A DNA stretch of 64,000 bases from Cylindrodendrum hubeiense (Eukaryota; Ascomycota; Sordariomycetes; Hypocreales; Nectriaceae). The translations under genes were made by a program, and so were the position numbers. The stretch covers positions 1 through 64,000 of the forward strand of contig JAANBB010000174.1 of NCBI GenBank assembly GCA_014621425.1, in the 5' to 3' direction. Below the pieces are notes generated by a model, which made no database searches, was not told the DNA's origin, and was given only the letters and a program-made list of their open reading frames with translations. Below, in pieces: positions 52,856-64,000 of this stretch. Each line of letters starts with the position of its first letter. Position 1 is the first letter of the stretch.

Positions 52856-55800
52856 ATGGTCACGCATGAAACAGAATCATGCCAGAAGTGTGAGGAACTG
52901 CCCGGAGATGTCAAATGCTCCTGTGGCGCTAAATTCTGCGAGAATTGTTTCTCGACGAAACACCTCGAATGCAATCCCAAACACAAACGAGGGGGATCGA
53001 GTAAGACTGATAAGGCTTGGTCCTGGATCTCCGGCACCGTCAATACATTGGCCGAACATGCGTCGAGAGCAGCCTATTTTGAGCAAGATGAGGCAACAAA
53101 GTGGTTTGGGCTCCACGTTGAAAGTGTTGGCGAGGACCGGGTGACAAGGCTCGTGGAGACACCACGATTCTCATATTTGCTCCAAGATTCAATGCATCAT
53201 AGCGAAAAGAGCCCTCGCCGACAGTTCCCTAGTATTACGTCATTTGTTGGAGAGACAGGTGCTGGAAAATCCACCCTTAGTATGCGCAGTCTAATGTCTG
53301 AACAAACTCTTGAGCCTGTTTTAGCTGACCAAAGCGTCCTATTTTGCAGTTCGTTCACTGATTTACCAAGGTCAAAACTCCGACACCATTGAGAACTTGG
53401 AAGCTCCTGTTCCTGGAGCTCGCACTGGCGCATCTGCCTGCCTCCCTACAACGGGAGAAGTCAATCTCTATCTTGACCCTGATACTTTCGGTACCCAAGT
53501 TCCATACTTTTTCGCTGATTGCGAGGGCATGCTCGGTGGTGAACCTGTCGCTGCTCAGTATCAAAAGAGATGGTTCAAGCATGGTCGGCGATATCTCGTG
53601 CGGCCCAAAGACGGGAAGCAGATTGATCGCCAAACTGCTGTCATGACCATTTATCCGCGCTTCCTATACATATTCAGCGACGTTATCTGTATGGTTACGA
53701 GGAACCAGAAGGCCTGGGCTGATTCGGTCGTGAAACTGCTTGAGTGGAGTCGCGTTGGTGCACACAATACCGTTAACCAGTATGCGTTGCCCGCGCTGGT
53801 TATTGTGCTGAATGGCCCAACATTCGAGAATTCTGCATGGATATCTGGCGATCATGAAGCTGCTACTAGAGACTTCTTCATGGCAATCGAACAGGAGATC
53901 AACAAAAATACAGCGTTGAGAAAAATGGCCAAGCAGGTAAGTGAGCACTGCTTTTCGTGCTTCACAACTGCTAATAAACCCGGCAGCACGGCGACAAGAC
54001 TATGAATGAGCTTTTGACGCGAAACTTCTCGAGTGTTTACGTGCATTACATTCCCTTGGAAGGCTTTGAGAACCTTGGGAACTCAGGCGTCATCATTCCA
54101 CAAATTGCTCGACTGGCACACCGAATTCGAAGCGAAGCCAAATCCGTGCAAAAGATGCGAGCTGAAACGTGGTCTCTATTTGATGCCAGGCAGCTGAGCA
54201 TGATATTCGACTTTGCCTTCAAGCATCTTGCATCAGGGAGTGAAGATCCTTTTGATTTCAACCAGTGCAGACAACAAATATCACCGCCAACAGCAGTCGA
54301 GGGTCACTTTGCAGAATTCATGCGCAATTGCTTGAAAGACAGCGAAACCCGGAATTTCGATGCTACAGCATCTATTGTGGGGTCCTGTATCGTGAGAAAT
54401 TCAATGAAGTTAGAGGGATCAGGTCAGTTGACCCAGGTTCTAGTCACTTAAATACCAGGAGAGCTCTCAAGCTAACCAATAATCAGATTTGCTTTACCCT
54501 TCGGTCGTCTTTAATAAGGAGCTGAAGGAGGTCTGTCGTCGAGCTTTAGATCGATTTCTCAGTCGCACCCAATCATGTAGTTACATACGCCCGGAGACGG
54601 GCGAAAAATGTGTCAACACCAAGATCGGACACGCAAAGGGCCATCAATCCGCCGATGGTGTATTCTTTGCTGATGGAAACTTTATTTCTGGAGTTTTCAA
54701 TGTCAGGCGATTCCTTGAACTTGTTGGCGAAAGCGTAGTCAAGGCCCTCAAGGACATCAACAGAAGTGTCGAAAGTAACAGGGAGGCACGACGAGCTTAC
54801 GCTGCAAAGAAACACAGAGAGCTACTCGCATCCATTCCTGATAAAACTTTCTGGACAAAACCAGTCAATACCTCGTGGATGGATCTGTTCAACGGTCTAT
54901 ACGCCGAGGATTTGGGTTCACGGCTAAACGTCAGAGCAAGGGTCTGCTACGCGTGTCTCTTCGGTCGTCCAGAGTATGCCTTTCCTTGTGGGCATATTAT
55001 CTGTTTCGATTGTGTGCGAGAGTTCGACCAAACGGCACCGAAGGAGACGTATCCAGGCACCGCCATGCACAAGGGTTGTGTGCTGTGTGGATCTCAGGAG
55101 AACAAATTCGGAACTTGGCCGTATTTTGTAGATTACCGACCAGATTTGAGTGGCATTCGTCTCCTCTCGCTTGATGGCGGTGGCGTTAGAGGTATCATTC
55201 AGCTGTCAATCATTGCTCGGCTGGACCGGTTTATCAACCTTGATATCCCATTCGGCGAGCTTTTTGATCTCATAGTGGGGACCAGCGCTGGTAGGCCAAA
55301 GACCATATTCTCCTATTGCCCCATGACTAACCCTCACGCAGGCGGATTGATAGCTCTTGGCCTCGGTACCCACAATTTCAGCGTTGAAGAATGCATCACA
55401 CACTTCAAGTCACTATGCGAGAAAGGTTTCCAGCATGAACCGGGGTCGAAGAACAAATACTGGGGGTGGGTGGTAAGACTATTTGTCAGGTCTATCTACA
55501 AGACCGAGCCGCTTGAGAATGCCCTGAAGAGCATCTTTGGACAAAATGAACTTTTCGGACATCGCGGCAATGCCTCACGAGTTGCAGTAATCACCACTGT
55601 GAGTACCGAGAGTCGACTACTTGCCAATTATAATGGGGGAGATGGAAACCGGTATATGAATTCAACCATCTACACGTGGCTCGCGTATGTCGTTTCCTCG
55701 ATCTACCTTTTTTTTTTAACCGAGGTAACCAACTAACATGTTATCCAGGGCACGCTGTACCTCCGCTGCTCCGATGTATTTTGAGCCAGCCCAGCACTGC

Positions 55801-56650
55801 GGTACTGAGTGCCGGGATGGTGGGTTGACGGAGAACAACCCGGTGCAGGTGGCGGTGAACGAAGCGAGGACGATTTGGGGCCCGAATGCGGCCTTCGATC
55901 TCATTGCCTCCCTTGGTTGCGGAGAAGCTCTGGAACCCCAGGGTCAGCCCGTTGAGATCTTAGTTCTCCCCTCGTGGTTAAAGAGTCTCTTCAGTACCCT
56001 AATTGCGACCATGAACGGCAATTCAGCTTGGGACAAGTTCTCGAAGAGCGTCGGTCAGAACGTACTAGATCGGTGTAGTCGTCTGAACGTACACTTCTGG
56101 CAAACACGCGAACCCAAACTGGACGATGTCACAGCCATTAAAATGATGGAGCGCTTAGTCACATCATCCAAATTTCCTTACCAACACCCATTGGGGCAGT
56201 TTTCGCCTGTTTTGGATTCCGCAGAGGAAGATGGACTGAAAGTGTTGGGTCACCGACTGATGGCCTCACTGTACTTCTTCGAATTAAAATCCATTACGCA
56301 AAATGACGAAGTCTCCATTGTCAAAGGCTGGATCTGCTGTCGTCTTCGCCCTGGTAGAGAATGCCACAATCGACTTATCAGGCGAACTTCCCATTTCCTA
56401 GTTAATAAGGAGAAGGTCGATGTCCGCAAGTTACAAGGAGATGAGAGACTTCGGTTGGAAGTAGGTTTTCAACAGCAAGCTTCACAGGACTCCGAACCTC
56501 TCAGGATCGATGTCAATTTTGATGCTAAGTATGAACTTAGCATCAGTGGCTTTCCAATGATGTTGAAAGTGAGTTCACTGCCTACCATGTGCGTACCATT
56601 AATAACAAAAGAATGTGCAGAGGCTTAAATCGCATTGGGAGGCGAAATAG
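52856..56650 (+). CDS. Zinc finger / P-loop GTPase / RING-like / patatin phospholipase protein
   Basis: Seven exons: 52856-53279, 53350-53936, 53987-54422, 54487-55290, 55342-55684, 55749-56568, 56621-56650; introns 50-70 nt, all joins in phase; 1147 aa. Domains in order: B-box-like zinc finger (C9-C12, C21, C23, C28-C31, H36, C39); P-loop GETGAGKST (132-140), completed across intron 1 as STLIRSLI, with DCEG (switch/Walker B) and VIVLNGP downstream, suggesting an AIG1/dynamin-like GTPase; a Cys/His cluster (511-534); a RING-like finger C636/C639, C650/H652, C655/C658, C680/C683; and a patatin domain with DGGGVRG (712-718), nucleophile Ser749 in GTSAG (split by intron 4) and catalytic Asp888 in RDGGLTENNP. 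Likely a lipid acyl-hydrolase under nucleotide and zinc-domain control. The tiny last exon is the least certain part. Confidence 0.85.
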
Positions 56651-57462
56651 CTCGTGTTTGGAAATTATCGTAAGGATCTTGCCATCAAGTATATCAGGTG
56701 TTTTGTCAGAGATCAGAGCCGCTGAACCGGACAGTTCGGACGAGGAAGTAAGCTTCATGGAAGACCAAAAGGAACGTATCTACTACCTGTAGTATGTCGG
56801 GGATCTTTTGATTTTTGGGTACAATGAATTACGGCACTACTTGCTTATTGAGAAGGAGTCATTTACAGCGGGTTACCTTCAACAGGGATCCCGCTTCGTT
56901 TGAGGAATATTGGTTCAACCTGATTCTTCAGTCGTAAGATCGACGGGGAAGGGTTTGGGTACCCTTATCCTTTTGTCTGATACTACGTATATGGTGTTTC
57001 AATATGGTGAATGATGATATAAATCGTTGGGGGATACCACGCAGCCTCGTGCAATCAATTCCTCCTTACCAGGCGGATGGTATGTTCAATTCAAGATGGA
57101 AATAAATTTCTTAAATAATAGGATTCTAGAGTTTCGAACCGTGTTTCAGCGCAATTTCAAGTCGGGCTGTCGTCAAAGTTTGTCCAATGACCGTCCACCA
57201 ATGATTCCACCCATTCACATGCACTGCATGTGGCTATGCTCCCCAACGTGATCAGGCTGAGATTCTGCATGCTGGCAATAATCTGACGGTTTCCCCTCTT
57301 TTTGCCATCCTCTTTTTTTCCTTTTAACATCTTCTCCTCCTCTTGTTATCGCACTGCGACGTGGGCTGTGGCGACCTATGTTTTAACCAGACGCCTTCTA
57401 TGCTTTTGTTACCCAATTAATCAACACGATACTGCATTTCTAGTGCGCTGCTGCAAGCCAAT
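56651..57462. promoter_or_regulatory. Spacer between patatin-type and NACHT genes, with pyrimidine-rich promoter
   Basis: 812 bp. A strong C/T tract at about 57293-57350 precedes the NACHT start codon, a common fungal core-promoter feature. At its left, 56651-56792 stays open in another frame (EPDSSDEEVSFMED then KERIYYL, stop), which could be an alternative last exon of the patatin-type gene. Confidence 0.5.
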
Positions 57463-60400
57463 ATGTCAGGCATAGAGGCCCTTGGTCTGGCCTGCAACAT
57501 ATTTCAGGTCATCAGCTTCGGCCGCGAGGTCATCGACATCGCAAAGCGCCTCTACCGCGACGGCTCACTCGACGAGTCGCTTGCAGAACACTCCGTCTTT
57601 CTTGACAATATCTCCTCCCACATTCAGGCAGTCGAGATCTTGGGAAATAATGCCAAGAAACATGAGAAAGATCTAGTGCAGATCGCTGAAAAATGCAAGA
57701 TTGCTTCCAGAGACCTAAGGGAGGAGATTGTATTCATTTTAGGTCAGTCGGCCAAGGGTAGTCTGGCCAGGACGCTCAAAGTCGCAGCCAAAACAACATG
57801 GCGGAAGAGGAGGCTCGATAGACTGGAGAAGGACCTATCCAACGCTGAGAAACTGATGCATAGCGGCCTTCTTACTCGCATCTGGTGAGTCTAATTAATG
57901 ATTATTACCTATTCGCGAGATGCCTTGGACTAATTTGAGATGTGTATAGTGACAAGATCGTCACAATTGATCTCGAACAAACGACGAACAACGAGGATAT
58001 AAAGCACTTCATTCAACAGTACCACGCAGGCTACCGAAGCGCAACTGATCTTGTGACCCGAGAGAGTCAAATGACGAGAGAACACGCATCGGCTGAGGCA
58101 AAAAGACTGGAGCAACACGTTTCCAAGGAGTCACAGCGATCGGAAATGGCTCTGAAGCAGCATTCTCTCGCAGTTACCAACATGCAAGCGAACCAACTTA
58201 GCCGTAAACTGGCGGGAATTGAGCTTGAAAGGGATCTAGAGCTGAAACGCGAAAGGCTCCTCGGAAGCCTCAAGTTCCCAAATATGAACGAAAGAAGGAA
58301 TGGATTCAAAGATGCCCATCCAAAGACCTTCCAGTGGCTGTTCTCCGAAGATTCTGTGTCTTTATACTCCTCCGAATCTGATGACCAGTCCGACGGTCAG
58401 GCTTCTGATAGCAATTTCTCTAACGACCTCAAGGAGTTGGCTCGGGATTATGATGCTCTTAACCACGACAGAATTGATCTGAATAATGAGTCAGAGGTGG
58501 AAAGCGACACTTGGCACACAATACCTGGCTCCGACGAAGACACATACGAGGCCTCATCCTCATATCTGTCAGACAACGACACAGATAGCTATAACGGAAA
58601 CCGCCCCGAGCCAATTTGGGACACGTTTCCGGATTGGCTGCGATCAGATGCGAAATTATATTGGATTAGTGGAAAGCCGGGTTCTGGAAAATCAACCTTG
58701 GTCAATTTCATCCTTTCCGAACCACGCACAGTCACGTTTCTTCAATTATGGCAACCCAATCCTGTCCTAATATCCCATTTCTTTTGGCGCCCCGGAACCC
58801 AAATGCAGCAAAGCATCAAGGGAATGCTGTGCACAATTCTCTACCAGATATTATTCAACAGCCGCATATCGCAAGAGCTCATCATTAACGAAATTCCTCT
58901 AACAGAAAAGGACTCTGACACCGATTGGTCAATCAAACAACTTCTAACGGTCATCGGCCTAGTCATCTCTAAGTATGAGAGATCTATTTGCATGTTCATC
59001 GACGGACTAGATGAGATTCATCCCAGTGATGGAGTTGTCCAGCTATTGTCGGTCGTGGATCTGTTCAGTCAACACGGCAATGTCAAAATCTGTCTCTCCA
59101 GCCGACCAGAGCCTCTGATTCTAAAGAGACTGCAAATCCATCCTCAACTGCGTATCCAAGATCTCACTAAATCAGATCTTGAATCATATGCGCGCGACAA
59201 CCTTGGCACATCACTACAGCGTGATACAGGCTTCTCTGATGAGACTGTACGAAAATTGCTAAACCGTATTGTCTCGAAGGCTGAGGGTGTGTTCTTATGG
59301 CTCTGTTTAGCAATCAAGGATGTATCCAGAGGTATCGACTATGGGGACAGTATCGAGGAGATCGAGGTGCGAATTAGCAGCCTATCCAGCGATCTTGAGA
59401 CGATGTACGAAGATATGTGGGACAGGATGAATGCAGACCTACCCGTTTTTCGTCAACAAGCAGCAACGATTTTCCGTCTTGTCATAGAGAGGGAGAAATT
59501 CAAAGGTTTCTCAGAAGAACCTCTAAGCGTCATTGAGCTATTGCTTGCATCAACGCCAATGTCAAGTGAGATTCTGCAGGCGCAGCACGGCGATCTATCA
59601 GTACCAGCAGATGAGATCCTGCGTCAATGTAAAAAGCTAGTGCAAGATATTCTCATTCGGTGCGCCGGGCTCTTGGATATAAAACCTCACACGATGTCTC
59701 TTTTCGAGCCACCAAAGGCGCATAATGACGAATACGATACAATAATATCATACCGAAGCGTTGATCACTCAGTCCTTTTCATCCATCGAACCGCATACGA
59801 TTTTCTCCGGGATACTGCCAAGGGTCAAGAAATTCTTAGGCATGATATTTCATCATCCGTCGATCTTCGGGTTAAAGTTTTCATGGCAAACCTCGCCATT
59901 CGTCAGTTATTTGAGTCTGATATGATCCCTATGGAGCCTCCCTTTCAATATCTTAGCCACTTTCTATCTATCCTCAGTGAAGACCTATATCATGACGATG
60001 ATAATGTCTCATCACCGCATAATACGGCGCGGATATATCTTGCAGAAACTTGTCGAACCATGAACCGGCGAGGCTTTCTAGTAGATGATTTTTCAGAGAA
60101 TATTTCAGGACATTGTTCTGATCTTGAGTTCACACAGCTCTGCGCGAGGATTGGATTATATGACTACGTCATAAATATTGTTTCTCGACACCCCTTCGAG
60201 CAATCGGCGTTGTCAACCCTCCTTTGCGAAGTAGCGGGAGCACAGGATCAGACCGAATCTTGTCTCTCAGGAGATACTCGGCGTTGTATGTTACGTAATC
60301 GTCTCTGCCGTTTGCTCCTCGAGAAAGGGGCTCATCCAAACAATAGGTACCCCATACGAGTTGCTGGGCTTGCCTATGAGTATTACAATTCCTCCTTCAA

Positions 60401-61298
60401 CACAAACGCTCTTGGTTATTATGTGTGTTGTTTGCTAGAGGTTACTGGTCATCTTAACGAGGGCCTTTCTCTGAAGTCGACCAAGAACTCGGTCATAGAC
60501 TTGTGCAAACAGATAGAGAGTTTTGCCGATCATGGCGCCAACTTTGAGGAGGCCTCATGTTGTCTTGCTTATCGCCTTTCTCAGATTCCAAACGGAAGAA
60601 GCTACAAGTTTCGACGTTCAAATTTTCACACAATTCTGGAGCATCCGTATAGTGACATAGGAGAAGGGTATATTATCCTGGTTCAGCTTCCCGCTTCCAC
60701 TGTACTCAAATCAACTCTCGGCAATCTACAAAACCTAAAACCCATGCTCGATAACGATGGTGGATTTGTAACAGCGGTACAAGGCTTGAGAAAAACCGTA
60801 TCCCGCTTAAACGAGAATAACAGCGGGTTTGTGGTTGCCATACTCAAATCACATCAGTTGGCCACGAATATGCTCACAATTTCCGAAATAGATATGGACC
60901 ATGCTCCATATTGTCAAATCCCAACAGGCGAGAGCACTCACAACTTCATAAGTGCTATCCAATCGTCTTGTGAACAAAAGGACGGAGCAGTATCATATTT
61001 ATGCCAAAGCCAGGTGTTGGACTACATTAGGGGAGCCAAGTCAGCACATGGGTCGTTTTTAAAACGGTTGTATGACTTAGGAATCACCTCCCAGAAGTTG
61101 TATAAAGATGAAAATGGGCTTACCTTCACTTGGGAAGAAGCACGCAATATTCCAAACAAAATTCCGCTTTGGCGCCTTCGTAGGCAACATCAACACCAAC
61201 GGCGGAGAAAGAAATTAGACTCTGAAGAAATCGCGGACCTTGAGAGTCATCAAAAATGTTGCAAGGACTGGGTTAGTGAGGCATTATATCCGACGTAG
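57463..61298 (+). CDS. SesA-like N-terminal domain-NACHT NTPase, NLR-like protein
   Basis: Two exons, 57463-57884 and 57950-61298, with a 65-nt intron (donor GTGAGT), give 1256 aa. ATG at 57463. Residues 1-140 (MSGIEALGLACNIFQVISFGREVIDIAKRLYRDG...) match the helical SesA/NACHT_N-type domain found before NACHT in fungi. A charged helical stretch (about 170-245, likely coiled coil) and an acidic Ser-rich linker (about 275-360) follow. NACHT: P-loop GKPGSGKST (382-390), Walker B MFIDGLDE (489-496), LSSRPEP and a downstream LDIKPHTM-type winged-helix region with HRTAYDFL. The C-terminus has weak ankyrin-like pieces (LLLEKGAHPN near 930, FADHGANFEE near 1000) but no clear repeat array. Role in nonself recognition or cell death is inferred from the family. 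It lies 0.8 kb after the patatin-type gene, same strand. Confidence 0.9.
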
Positions 61299-63189
61299 CA
61301 AATCAAGACCGGCTGCAAGAAAATGTAGTTTTTGAACTTTGTGATTTTGAGATGCTTGAAGCTTTTACCAAACGCAGCGAGTGAAAGTTGTATTATTTTA
61401 AGTGGCCAGCGTTTATTTTAATCTTTAATATAGTCAATATACAGGCCTGTGGTCATATTATTGTGAAGATAAATGACCGGGTCATCAAATATGTTGTGCT
61501 TCAGGACAAGGTTTTAAGAACGGACAGCCAGGTTGCAAAGAGCCAAACGCATGTATACCTGAAGTCAATACAGACAGCTCCTGAGTAGATAAATGAATAA
61601 GGTTCAGGTGCAACAGGGCACCTGAAAGTGGAGCCAGAATGATGTTACCTAACATAAGGTTATTTACTACTAATAGTTCAAAAGCGACGCATCCACAAGG
61701 GATCTCTTAGATTCCACTGCCTTGGCAGCTGTCATTAAATTCACATGAGTTAAAAGAGCGTGTTAATCATGTTCAGCAAGAATGAATTCTCAAGTTGGGA
61801 TCGGTTGCGTTGTAATTGCCAATCTCAGCCCCAAATGATGACACCGAGTCCAAATCCATCACTCTAAATTATAGCGGTTCGTATCTAAGACTATTCAGAT
61901 CCACGAGCCCCGCTTTGTCGATTCATGATCTGCTGCATGATTTGCTTCATGCTTTGCTTCAATAATGCTGTCACTACTGTCCCAACAAAAGAATACTGCG
62001 TTCATCAACCAAGACGCCTACCCTTGGGACCTAGAACAGCTATCCACCATTACGATAGGTCCCATCCTTTCCAGTAACAATCGTTTTTGCCGTCATTTTT
62101 TGCATCCTTACCGCCGCATATCTCTAGAACATGTCAATAAAAACAATGTGATTGTGCACTCGATTTATCGCTGGTCAAGTCTGTACGTTTTTAAGATTGC
62201 CCCTCAAAACCACTTGCTGAAATCTTCGAGTGGGAGTCGTAGACAATACCAGCAGGGCTGCAGCTTGTGATTCAACTGATTATCCTATCCCCAAATCCTC
62301 CAATCTATTTCATTTGTATTGTCCCAATTTCATTTGCCGCATTTCCTTACGTGACTCAGCTGAGTTGTACGATTTGTGCGATTTGTCCACGGCGAGAAAC
62401 ACTCAACGATCGCGCCTCACTAGTTTACTCGGATCTATGTTTTAGCGATGTGTTCAACTCCACATTCGAGCCAGTAGCGCAAGCCTTCGCATTCAAGCTG
62501 GTAGTATAACTAGCAGTATCAGTTTAGAGATGGGCACGTACATCATTCCTTGGGGTCTCATCTTCCAAATTGTGATATTTGCAGTCTTTGTGGTCACTAC
62601 GAAAAGGTTTCGTGCATTCTTGTTCATGTCTTTGACCCTGTGATTCAAATCAAGTGACATGGCACATGTGTGTAGTAGAATTTAGCTTTTCATTGAACCA
62701 ACATGCGGCTAACTCTTCTTGTCATGTATTGCTAGCTAGTGGCGTAAATGTTTTGTGATTTTTGTTGCCGAAAATCTCTTGGTTGCCAGAGAGGGGACCC
62801 TTCTTCCGATAGGAATACCATATCCGTAATTGCCACTTTCAATCATGTGCTGAAGGATGTTACCCAAACCCGGATGGTGAAAGGTAGTTGACTGTGTATG
62901 TATGTTGGTACCTGAGCTATGCACGGTTGTCTATCCCTAGGGCAGCAGCAATTCCAATCGGGGAATACGGCCCAGATGGTCAGTTGGGGTGGAAGACTTT
63001 GAACCCCATGCCATGCACAACTCAAAATCGGCATCCAAATTTTGGCCGTCATAATCCCGGCATGGTGGCATTCTGATGACAGTCAAGTAGATAAGCCGAT
63101 TATGGTATCGCTTTTGCGACGAAGAATCTGTTGTTGGATCGTTTGTTCCGGGGATATGAATGGTTGCAATCACTTCCCCCGGTACTTTC
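61299..63189. other. 1.9-kb spacer, no supported gene
   Basis: 3' flanks of the NACHT gene (plus) and the transcription-factor gene (minus) converge here. Frames at 61965-62270 (101 codons) and 62230-62509 on + show no motif or splice continuity. No repeats or RNA genes seen. Confidence 0.45.
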
Positions 63190-64000
63190 TCATCCCTCTT
63201 CGTCTCTTATCGCCTGTAAAGGCCACCGCATCGGCTCTTGCCAGAAACTACCTAAGTGGTTGGCGATGAGATGGACTAGAAATTGGCCAGCATCGCCAAT
63301 GACCCAAGACCGGCGGTATCGATGGAGCAGCACGCCGTAATACGCCAAGACAAGTACCGCCTCTGGCCGGTGTTTACGCAACACATCGATAAAGGCGGGC
63401 GTCAGCAAGGTGGGGAAGGCCGTTGCCGCGTGAGTGTTGTTCTCTTTGGGCAGGTTGGCCTGCATGTTGAAAGCCCATTGCAAACTGTCGGCTGCGCTTT
63501 TGCAGGCCGCTACAGTGGCCGGACTCAAATCGGAAGAATCAATGACTTTCTTGAGCTCATCACACTCGGCGCCGCCCTCGGTGACCTTGTCTCCGGCAAG
63601 CTTGAACTGGTAGAGAAACGGGTGGAGAGCGGTGGAGCCGTTGAAGTTTATAAGTCCCGACCGGACGACGGTGTTCACGCCCTGGTGTAGATGGATGCAG
63701 TTGAGGAACCTTTCGATGAAAACATGGTAGCTGGCCCGGTAGTGAGCCAACGTCTCGTACAGCATGTGCATGCTGAGGAGGGAGGAAAAGATGAAGCGGG
63801 GCAAATGGGTCTTGCTAGAGTCCACGGTGGCCTGGTCCTGGGTTTCACGGTTGAAGCACGTCAAGCCGCGGGTCTGGAGCTCCTTGGCGGTGCAGCGATA
63901 GTCTTCAGCTCTCTCAGGGGGGGAGGAGAGGGCATAGTGGTCGGCAGAGAGGGCGAGAAGTTGGTCCAGGACGTATGGAGCCTCAACGGCCCAAGTGATT
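63190..64000 (-). CDS. Fungal-specific transcription factor, C-terminal part (Fungal_trans_2/Upc2-like), truncated by the window edge
   Basis: The minus-strand frame runs open from the right edge to a TGA at 63190 (270 codons visible). The start and any Zn2Cys6 DNA-binding domain lie outside. The visible part is helical: APYVLDQLLALSADHYA at the edge, then LQTRGLTCFN, FIFSSLLSMHMLYETLAHY, SLQWAFNMQANLP, FPTLLTPAFIDVLRKHRPEAVLVLAYYGVLLHRYRRSWVIGD and a short tail. The order (LS..H...., then LPPA.ALVLAYYGVLLH..R..W..GD) matches the regulatory C-terminal region of Upc2-like and related C6 transcription factors. Targets are unknown. Confidence 0.82.
   Translation of the reverse strand, partial: ITWAVEAPYVLDQLLALSADHYALSSPPERAEDYRCTAKELQTRGLTCFNRETQDQATVDSSKTHLPRFIFSSLLSMHMLYETLAHYRASYHVFIERFLNCIHLHQGVNTVVRSGLINFNGSTALHPFLYQFKLAGDKVTEGGAECDELKKVIDSSDLSPATVAACKSAADSLQWAFNMQANLPKENNTHAATAFPTLLTPAFIDVLRKHRPEAVLVLAYYGVLLHRYRRSWVIGDAGQFLVHLIANHLGSFWQEPMRWPLQAIRDEEG

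Overview
The window reads as nuclear chromosomal DNA of a filamentous ascomycete (Pezizomycotina). Genes have short introns (46-95 nt) with GTAAGT/GTATGT-type donors, CTAAC/CTGAC-like branch sites and C/T-AG acceptors. Families typical of that group are present: a DUF7136-type GPI protein, a GH11 xylanase, HeLo and SesA-like NACHT proteins, a Zn2Cys6-type regulator and a TRI101-like acyltransferase. The left end is an extremely A/T-rich relic of a Ty3/gypsy chromovirus, as left by repeat-induced point mutation (RIP). A Sordariomycete, perhaps Hypocreales, is my guess; the sequence alone does not fix the genus.

Layout: 1-3440, RIP-destroyed chromovirus (RNase H, integrase and chromodomain relics all on +). 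3441-7476, gene-poor, with one secreted GPI-type protein and two diverged copies of an unidentified repeat. 7477-10259, a cytochrome P450 and a GH11 xylanase, convergent. 11180-14158, a HeLo-NACHT NLR-like protein, followed by a tRNA-Asp. 16420-17682, an acidic, Ser/Thr-rich single-pass membrane protein. 17930-19385, a truncated, frameshifted amidase pseudogene split by a 474-bp MITE with perfect 48-bp inverted repeats. 19445-25401, a MetE/UROD-like protein and an MFS transporter, divergent. 26544-30675, an F-box protein, an APH-type kinase-like protein and a four-TM protein, whose last exon also survives as a decayed copy near 26 kb. 31576-36467, three co-oriented catabolic or detoxification enzymes (type II haloacid dehalogenase-like, AtzA/TrzN-like amidohydrolase, nitronate monooxygenase). 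38870-40141, two doubtful small ORFs. 41456-51064, an HSL-type esterase, an RCC1-repeat protein, a second MFS transporter paralogous to the first, a 3-hydroxyisobutyrate-dehydrogenase-like protein and a TRI101-like acyltransferase. 52301-61298, an immunity-like block: a 54-codon heptad-repeat ORF, tandem repeats, a seven-exon zinc finger/P-loop GTPase/RING-like/patatin protein, and a SesA-like NACHT protein. 63190-64000, the C-terminal part of a fungal-specific transcription factor that runs off the right edge.

Taken together this is accessory, fast-evolving chromosome: three STAND/P-loop 'NLR-like' or effector genes, dead transposons, a fresh MITE, pseudogenes and stand-alone enzymes. No PKS, NRPS or terpene cyclase was seen, so it is not a classical secondary-metabolite cluster. 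The most interesting candidate system is the neighbouring patatin-GTPase and SesA-NACHT genes (52.8-61.3 kb), which resemble a fungal programmed-cell-death or nonself-recognition module. Exon structures were deduced by eye from splice signals, reading phase and protein-family continuity.
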